In this document: one piece after another, positions 59,802 through 64,000 of the stretch
Layout of the letters: each line of letters begins with the position of its first letter
Numbering within the stretch: position 1 is the first letter of the stretch
Origin: Ferirhizobium litorale
Lineage (GTDB): Bacteria; Pseudomonadota; Alphaproteobacteria; Rhizobiales; Rhizobiaceae
Assembly: GCA_030028905.1 (NCBI GenBank)
Contig: JALDYZ010000006.1
Coordinates: forward strand, 204,488-268,487
Length of the DNA stretch: 64,000 nucleotides
Reading direction: 5' to 3'
Program-made: the position numbers and the translations under genes
The notes under the pieces: generated by a model
Database searches by the model: none
What the model was told of the DNA's origin: nothing
What the model saw: the letters and a program-made list of their open reading frames with translations, nothing else

Positions 59802-61990
59802 GCGCCGAATGTAGCGTAGAGATCACCGTGACATCCGTCCACGCGTCCCGCGCCATGGATTACATCGTCATCGGCCGCGACAGGGGCCCGGATCTCGTCC
59901 GGGCAGTGGTCGCGGGTGTTCTATTGCCCAAGACGCCCGTGGCCGGCGAGACGTGGCGGATCCTTGGCATCGAACGAGAGCATCAGGTTTACGGAAGACA
60001 GATCCACGCCTCCACCGCCCTTCCGCTGCCGCCAACTGGCGACGGGATCGTGCGTCTGCTGGCCGTCGATCCCAGGTTTACCGGAGTCGGATGGGCTACG
60101 GCGCGACTTCTCTGGACCCATTTCGGGTCTGAATTGTACGACGTCCTCGAAGCCGGCGATGCAGCGGCTCTCGCCCCCGTGTGCGGTCCTGAACGCGCAG
60201 CCGTCATCGCCGCCGAGTTCGGGAGCTTGTCCGATGATCTGCATGTGTTCCGGGAACTTGACAAGTACGGTGTTTCGCCGCGCACCGCAGGCGCGGCGGC
60301 GAGGATCTGGGGTCGTGGGGCTGTGTCCCGCATCAAGGTGAATCCATATGCCCTATCACTGCTGGAGTCCTGGAAGACGATCGATCTTCGCGCACTTCGC
60401 ATAGGAGTGCTCGAGAATGACGCCCGTCGACTGGTGGCTGGGGTAGAGGAAGCGCTCTCGAAAGCGGTCAGGAGCGGTCACATGCTCCTCAGCCTCAAGG
60501 ACACGATGCGCGCGACCAGGTCTCTGCTCGGAGCGAGATCGGATGTCCGTCGAGCCTTGAACCTTGCGGTCCAGTCCGGTGCAGTCGTGAGCAGCGACCG
60601 AAAGACGTTTCAATTGCGTGGGTGCGAATTCATGGAGCGCGAACTCGAGCGTCAGATTGCCGAACGTTCGCGTATCGTGGTCGAGGCAGATGGGAGGCGG
60701 GTTGGCGCCGCAATCTCCCACCTTGAGGAAACCGCCGGGATCAAATTGACCCATAGGCAGCGCGAGGCGGTTTTCATGGCGGCGTCGACCGGCGTCTCGG
60801 TTCTTTCCGGGGGAGCTGGGACGGGAAAGACTGCGGTACTGCGGGCAATCGTGGAGGCCGAACCGGAGGCTGCTGCGGCGACACCGACACTCCTGCTCGT
60901 CGCGCTGGCAGGGAGGGCAGCGCGACGAATGTCTCTCGTAACCAAGCGGGAAGCGTGGACACTCGCCCGTCTCAGAACCGCGGTGGACCTGGGGATGACG
61001 ATGGAAGACGGTCTCCTTGTCTTCGACGAGGCGTCGATGCTGGATACTCCAAGCATTTACCGTGCGTTGTCGGGCATGGGTGATCGCGTTCGACTTCTTT
61101 TCGTTGGCGATGGAGGACAGCTCCCTCCGATTGGCGCGGGCTTACCGTTCCAGAAACTTCTCTCATCTGCCGCGGTCCCAAACGTTCATCTCGACGTGAT
61201 CCATCGTCAGGCTGAGCAGACGGGAATACCAAATGTTGCAGCCAGCATCCGACGCGGAGTATGTCCGGAATTCAGCCCCTATCGGTTCTCCGTCCCCGAT
61301 CAACCTGGAGTGCACTTGGCTCCCTGCCGATCCGATGAGATTGCTTCTACCGTCAGAAGGGTCTTTCGGTCACTGGCGGGTGCTCCGCCTGAGTCTGGCG
61401 GATGGCGCAGATTGCAAGATCGAGACATTCAGATCCTTTGCCCGACCAACTCGGGCGATGCGGGCGCGCGCACGCTCAGCAGGGATATCGAACGAGAATA
61501 CATGGTTCATCAACAACCCATTGAGTCTTGGGGGATAAGGGTCGGGTCTCGCCTAATGTGGCTGAAGAACGATTGCCACAAAGCCCCGCTTCTGGACGGC
61601 GGAAAACCCATCCACGATCCCCGGACAGGCGAGCCCAAGTTCAGCGGCTTCTTCAACGGCTCACTCGGAGTGCCAACCATAGTGGATGGCAAGTGTAGGC
61701 TCGAACTTGACGACGGTAGCGCGGATTTTATCGGGGTTGCAGATCTCGAGAGGCTCACCCTTGGCTGGGCAATTACAATTCACAAGGCACAGGGGTCGTC
61801 GTTCAACAGTGTGATCGTGCCGGTTGTCGACTCGCAACTGCTTGATCGGTCAATGCTCTACACCGCGGTCACCCGCGCAGTGCAGACCGCCGTGATAATT
61901 GGCGATCCCGATATTATCCGCCGCGCGATAGAATCTGAGCCACGAACAAGGTACAGGGAGTGTGGCTTGGACTTCGGCGCGACTGCCTAA
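59798..61990 (+). CDS. RecD2-like SF1B DNA helicase of the recombinase operon
   Basis: A 730-residue helicase. The N-terminal 330 residues resemble the RecD2/TraA-type OB and helix-hairpin-helix region (VAGETWRILGIEREHQVYG, FTGVGWATARLLWTHFG). The motor has Walker A SGGAGTGKTAVLRAI (about 337-351), Walker B LLVFDEASMLDT, motif III GDGGQLPPIGAG and, at the end, GWAITIHKAQGSSF and MLYTAVTRAVQTAVII of the UvrD_C_2 domain. All motifs appear intact, so it should be an active 5'-3' helicase. It is the last of six coupled genes. A role in processing recombination intermediates is inferred; a defence role is an alternative. Confidence 0.87.
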   Translation: MSAECSVEITVTSVHASRAMDYIVIGRDRGPDLVRAVVAGVLLPKTPVAGETWRILGIEREHQVYGRQIHASTALPLPPTGDGIVRLLAVDPRFTGVGWATARLLWTHFGSELYDVLEAGDAAALAPVCGPERAAVIAAEFGSLSDDLHVFRELDKYGVSPRTAGAAARIWGRGAVSRIKVNPYALSLLESWKTIDLRALRIGVLENDARRLVAGVEEALSKAVRSGHMLLSLKDTMRATRSLLGARSDVRRALNLAVQSGAVVSSDRKTFQLRGCEFMERELERQIAERSRIVVEADGRRVGAAISHLEETAGIKLTHRQREAVFMAASTGVSVLSGGAGTGKTAVLRAIVEAEPEAAAATPTLLLVALAGRAARRMSLVTKREAWTLARLRTAVDLGMTMEDGLLVFDEASMLDTPSIYRALSGMGDRVRLLFVGDGGQLPPIGAGLPFQKLLSSAAVPNVHLDVIHRQAEQTGIPNVAASIRRGVCPEFSPYRFSVPDQPGVHLAPCRSDEIASTVRRVFRSLAGAPPESGGWRRLQDRDIQILCPTNSGDAGARTLSRDIEREYMVHQQPIESWGIRVGSRLMWLKNDCHKAPLLDGGKPIHDPRTGEPKFSGFFNGSLGVPTIVDGKCRLELDDGSADFIGVADLERLTLGWAITIHKAQGSSFNSVIVPVVDSQLLDRSMLYTAVTRAVQTAVIIGDPDIIRRAIESEPRTRYRECGLDFGATA

Positions 61991-62165
61991 GCAGGGGGCT
62001 CGGCTCGACGCGCGCTAGAGGGGCTTCTACCATATGACGCGCGAAGGCCTCTGAAGTTCACAGGGACCAATTAGATGCGGTAGCGCAAGAAGGAGCGTGT
62101 TTTTGCTTGACCTGTCGCCGAGATGATCCATTTTTCTTTTCAAGCTTGCGAGACTTAGGCAAAGT

Positions 62166-62822
62166 TCATCGTTGATCGCCACGCCGCCAATATCGATCCT
62201 CGATCGTGGTGGGCTGCTCTGCCGGAATTTTGTAGCGCTGCTCGCTTACCGAAATGTCGAGGTGTTCGTGGAAGAGCGCCACGTAGTCTCGTTCGAGCAG
62301 AAAGTCTGACGATACGTCGCCCATGCGTGCTGCGACCTCTAGGGAAGCACCGCCCGTCGACGTGACTGGGATGACCTTTGCGTCCGGCTGGATTTTTTTG
62401 AACATCTCGTACTCAGTGACTATCCCGCCCATGCCTCCGATAAACACTGCAGCCTTGAACTGGTTCTCGGTGAACATTCGTTCACGCATAAGGTCCAAGC
62501 TCGCCTCCCGATCCCCCTTCAGGTTCGCGGTGAATACTACATTGCGAAAGCGCTTGTTGTCCTCGGGGAACTCGTCTCTAAAGACCTCCGACTGGTACAG
62601 CGTGACCCATTCGGCGTAGTCGACGTTCATGTCCTCGGCCATAACTAGAATCATGGGGGTTATGGCCGGATGACCGCCCCAGACCAGCGGCCTCCGTCCC
62701 AAGGTCACATAGGCAAGCGCCGAAACCGCAGAGGTGATCGCTACCGTATCGGCTGTTTCCGCATAGGCTGGGCCGCGCTTTGGATCGGGAACCCCAGCCG
62801 ATAGAAAGATAGCTTCAGCCAT
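62166..62822 (-). CDS. SLOG-domain protein of a TIR operon
   Basis: A 218-residue Rossmann-like protein of the SLOG (Smf/DprA-LOG) superfamily, which binds nucleotide-derived ligands. The strand IFLSAGVPDP opens it, WGGHPAITPMILV (about 48-60) is the first ligand loop and AVFIGGMGGIVTEYEMF (about 125-141) the glycine-rich second loop with the conserved acidic residue. The ATG at 62822 lies two bases after the TIR gene stop, so the two are coupled. SLOG proteins paired with TIR proteins are predicted sensors or effectors of nucleotide signals in phage defence. The longer frame from 62906 overlaps the TIR gene and is rejected. Confidence 0.82.
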   Translation of the reverse strand: MAEAIFLSAGVPDPKRGPAYAETADTVAITSAVSALAYVTLGRRPLVWGGHPAITPMILVMAEDMNVDYAEWVTLYQSEVFRDEFPEDNKRFRNVVFTANLKGDREASLDLMRERMFTENQFKAAVFIGGMGGIVTEYEMFKKIQPDAKVIPVTSTGGASLEVAARMGDVSSDFLLERDYVALFHEHLDISVSEQRYKIPAEQPTTIEDRYWRRGDQR

Positions 62823-62824
62823 GA

Positions 62825-63985
62825 TCAATCGTCCATTCCTACCAAACTCCAGCCGGCTTCCGATACACGGATCGCCTTTACAGCCGAAATTTGCTCGTCG
62901 AGCCACGCGAGATGCTCAATCCAAGTATCGCGAATCCCGATGTGATCGTAAACCAGAACCGGGGTCTCTCCCTGATCGGCTTTTCTGGCCTTGATCGCGA
63001 CATCGTTCAGAGTCTCCGCAGACGGAATCCCGACTATTGGATAGGCCCAGACCAGCCGTCCGTTGAGCAGGCGAACCGCTATAGCTCGATGAGCCCCAAT
63101 CGCCTCGATAGATGCCCCAATCTTCTCGACATCGGCCCTGAGCTTTCCCGTAATCGACATGTAACGCGCGGCAATGCTCATGCTTCGCAGTCGTTCCACA
63201 CGAAGGATGATGGATTCGGCGATGACTTCAGCGATCGGACCGTCCTGCCCAAGAAGCTCTTCCGGGTCGAGATACACCGTCTCCGCCATATCGGTAAGTC
63301 TGGTAGGAACGTGCTCGGGCCAAATAACACGGATGACCTGAATTTCCTTCGCTCGCGCTCTTCCGATCTCCTGTCGTGTCCATCGACTTGCGAAGTAGGC
63401 TGGCGTGTCGAGCATTACGATAACGTCCGAATCCACGAGCCGGTGCCAAAGTACATCCTGGAAGGGATCGCCGGGGCGGATGTCGTGCGTGTCAAGGAAG
63501 ACGTCGAATCCGCGAGAATTGAGAAGATCGTGGAGTTGCAAAGCAGCGGCCCGAGACTCGGTTCGCCGGTAGCTGACGAATACCCGGCGCTGCGGGCGCA
63601 AAAGTCCGAGACACTCAAGCGCGGCGGATGATAGTTCGGTCAGATTTGCATCTTCGGGGCGGCGCCTGAGACCATTCGCAAACTGTAGGGACTTCGGGAT
63701 AAGGTCGCCGAAGTCCTCTGTGTGGCCGACGGTCGGGATCACGGGCAGGCTGGCTGCGAGCAGTTGCTCCGCTTCGGCACGATCGGGATGTCCCGGGCTT
63801 CCAAAATACACGGCTGCGAATGCATTGCGCCGATCACGGCCACCAACGGACTTGCCATCGTGGATCAAAACGTCCTTTCCCACCGAAAGGCCGAAGTCGG
63901 CAATCATGGCTCCGATGGTGGCGGCGAGCTTGGCGCGGTCTTCGCCAGTCGGTTGCCCGAGTATTGCTAACTCGTAGAGGCTCAT
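62825..63985 (-). CDS. TIR-domain protein of a probable defence operon
   Basis: A 386-residue protein with three parts. Residues 1-130 form an alpha/beta domain of unknown type (LAILGQPTGEDRAKLAATIG). A TIR domain follows at about 133-225: RRVFVSYRRTESRAAALQL, DVFLDTHDIRPG, and SRWTRQEIGRA, whose Glu206 is at the place of the catalytic NAD-hydrolysing Glu. The last 135 residues (AIAVRLLNGRLVWAYPIVG and onward) are another unassigned domain. It is probably an NADase or a maker of an NAD-derived signal. The start overlaps a TGA in ATGA, hinting at another gene upstream outside the window. Confidence 0.87.
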   Translation of the reverse strand: MSLYELAILGQPTGEDRAKLAATIGAMIADFGLSVGKDVLIHDGKSVGGRDRRNAFAAVYFGSPGHPDRAEAEQLLAASLPVIPTVGHTEDFGDLIPKSLQFANGLRRRPEDANLTELSSAALECLGLLRPQRRVFVSYRRTESRAAALQLHDLLNSRGFDVFLDTHDIRPGDPFQDVLWHRLVDSDVIVMLDTPAYFASRWTRQEIGRARAKEIQVIRVIWPEHVPTRLTDMAETVYLDPEELLGQDGPIAEVIAESIILRVERLRSMSIAARYMSITGKLRADVEKIGASIEAIGAHRAIAVRLLNGRLVWAYPIVGIPSAETLNDVAIKARKADQGETPVLVYDHIGIRDTWIEHLAWLDEQISAVKAIRVSEAGWSLVGMDD

Positions 63986-64000
63986 CGGCGGGCGAGCCCC

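Noticed and set aside
62007..62052. Repeat GACGCGCG and imperfect hairpin downstream of the helicase gene as a terminator or att site
   Set aside because: The stem is interrupted and lacks a T run, and the eight-base repeat is easily found by chance in GC-rich DNA; the 175-base gap holds nothing else convincing.
62166..63985. Calling the TIR-SLOG pair Thoeris
   Set aside because: Neither protein shows a SIR2 or macro domain; the SLOG protein stands alone and the operon is incomplete in the window.

Overview
The window looks like the chromosome of a GC-rich alphaproteobacterium of the order Hyphomicrobiales, most likely family Rhizobiaceae (Rhizobium, Ensifer or Shinella type). The reasons are a phosphatidylcholine synthase, an IalB-type protein, a GAAC-N7-GAAC LexA box, a PII-glutamine synthetase operon behind a sigma-54 promoter, and the order gyrA-coaD-ppi-ppi-queA-tgt. 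The genus is an inference; no 16S or tRNA gene was seen.

Layout. 1-3.7 kb: the 3' end of an AEC carrier, a UbiH-type hydroxylase, pcs and a quinone oxidoreductase. 3.8-8.5 kb: a four-gene BMP-type (nucleoside-like) ABC importer closed by a clear terminator. 8.6-14.1 kb: a ytfQRT-yjfF sugar importer (galactofuranose type) with its own FadR-type regulator. 14.2-24.8 kb: housekeeping genes glmU, glmS, a GNAT protein, a DUF502 protein, recG (opposite strand), sdhE and mfd. 24.9-30.3 kb: a secreted PQQ-type sugar dehydrogenase flanked by RTX repeats, a DsbA-like oxidoreductase, a solitary peptide-binding protein and an IalB protein. 30.3-34.6 kb: hspQ behind an RpoH-like promoter, the glnBA operon behind a sigma-54 promoter, and nnr. 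34.6-41.7 kb: a Na/Pi cotransporter, a DUF72 protein, uvrA and ssb sharing an SOS control region, and MarC. 41.9-49.6 kb: gyrA, three tiny membrane-protein genes, coaD, two cyclophilins, queA and tgt. 49.7-52.2 kb: a coupled three-gene redox operon (DUF4126, FAD disulfide oxidoreductase, molybdopterin oxidoreductase).

From about 52.4 kb to the right edge the sequence is accessory. A degenerate ISL3-like transposase with an HNH-like tail faces away from a six-gene operon whose genes all overlap by 1 to 8 bases: three tyrosine recombinases of very different size (398, 513 and 775 aa), two small helix-rich DUF6262-like proteins and a RecD2-like helicase. This resembles but does not match RIT elements or Tn554. 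Facing it is a TIR-domain gene coupled to a SLOG-domain gene, a probable NAD/nucleotide-signalling defence module that seems to continue beyond the window. I regard this stretch as the most interesting part: an integrative element of unusual composition beside, and perhaps carrying, a TIR-SLOG immune operon.

Regulatory sites that could be read directly include a consensus promoter with an overlapping LexA box before ssb, an RpoH-type promoter before hspQ, a sigma-54 promoter before glnB, and intrinsic terminators after the BMP operon, ialB, hspQ, glnA, ssb, gyrA and ppiB.
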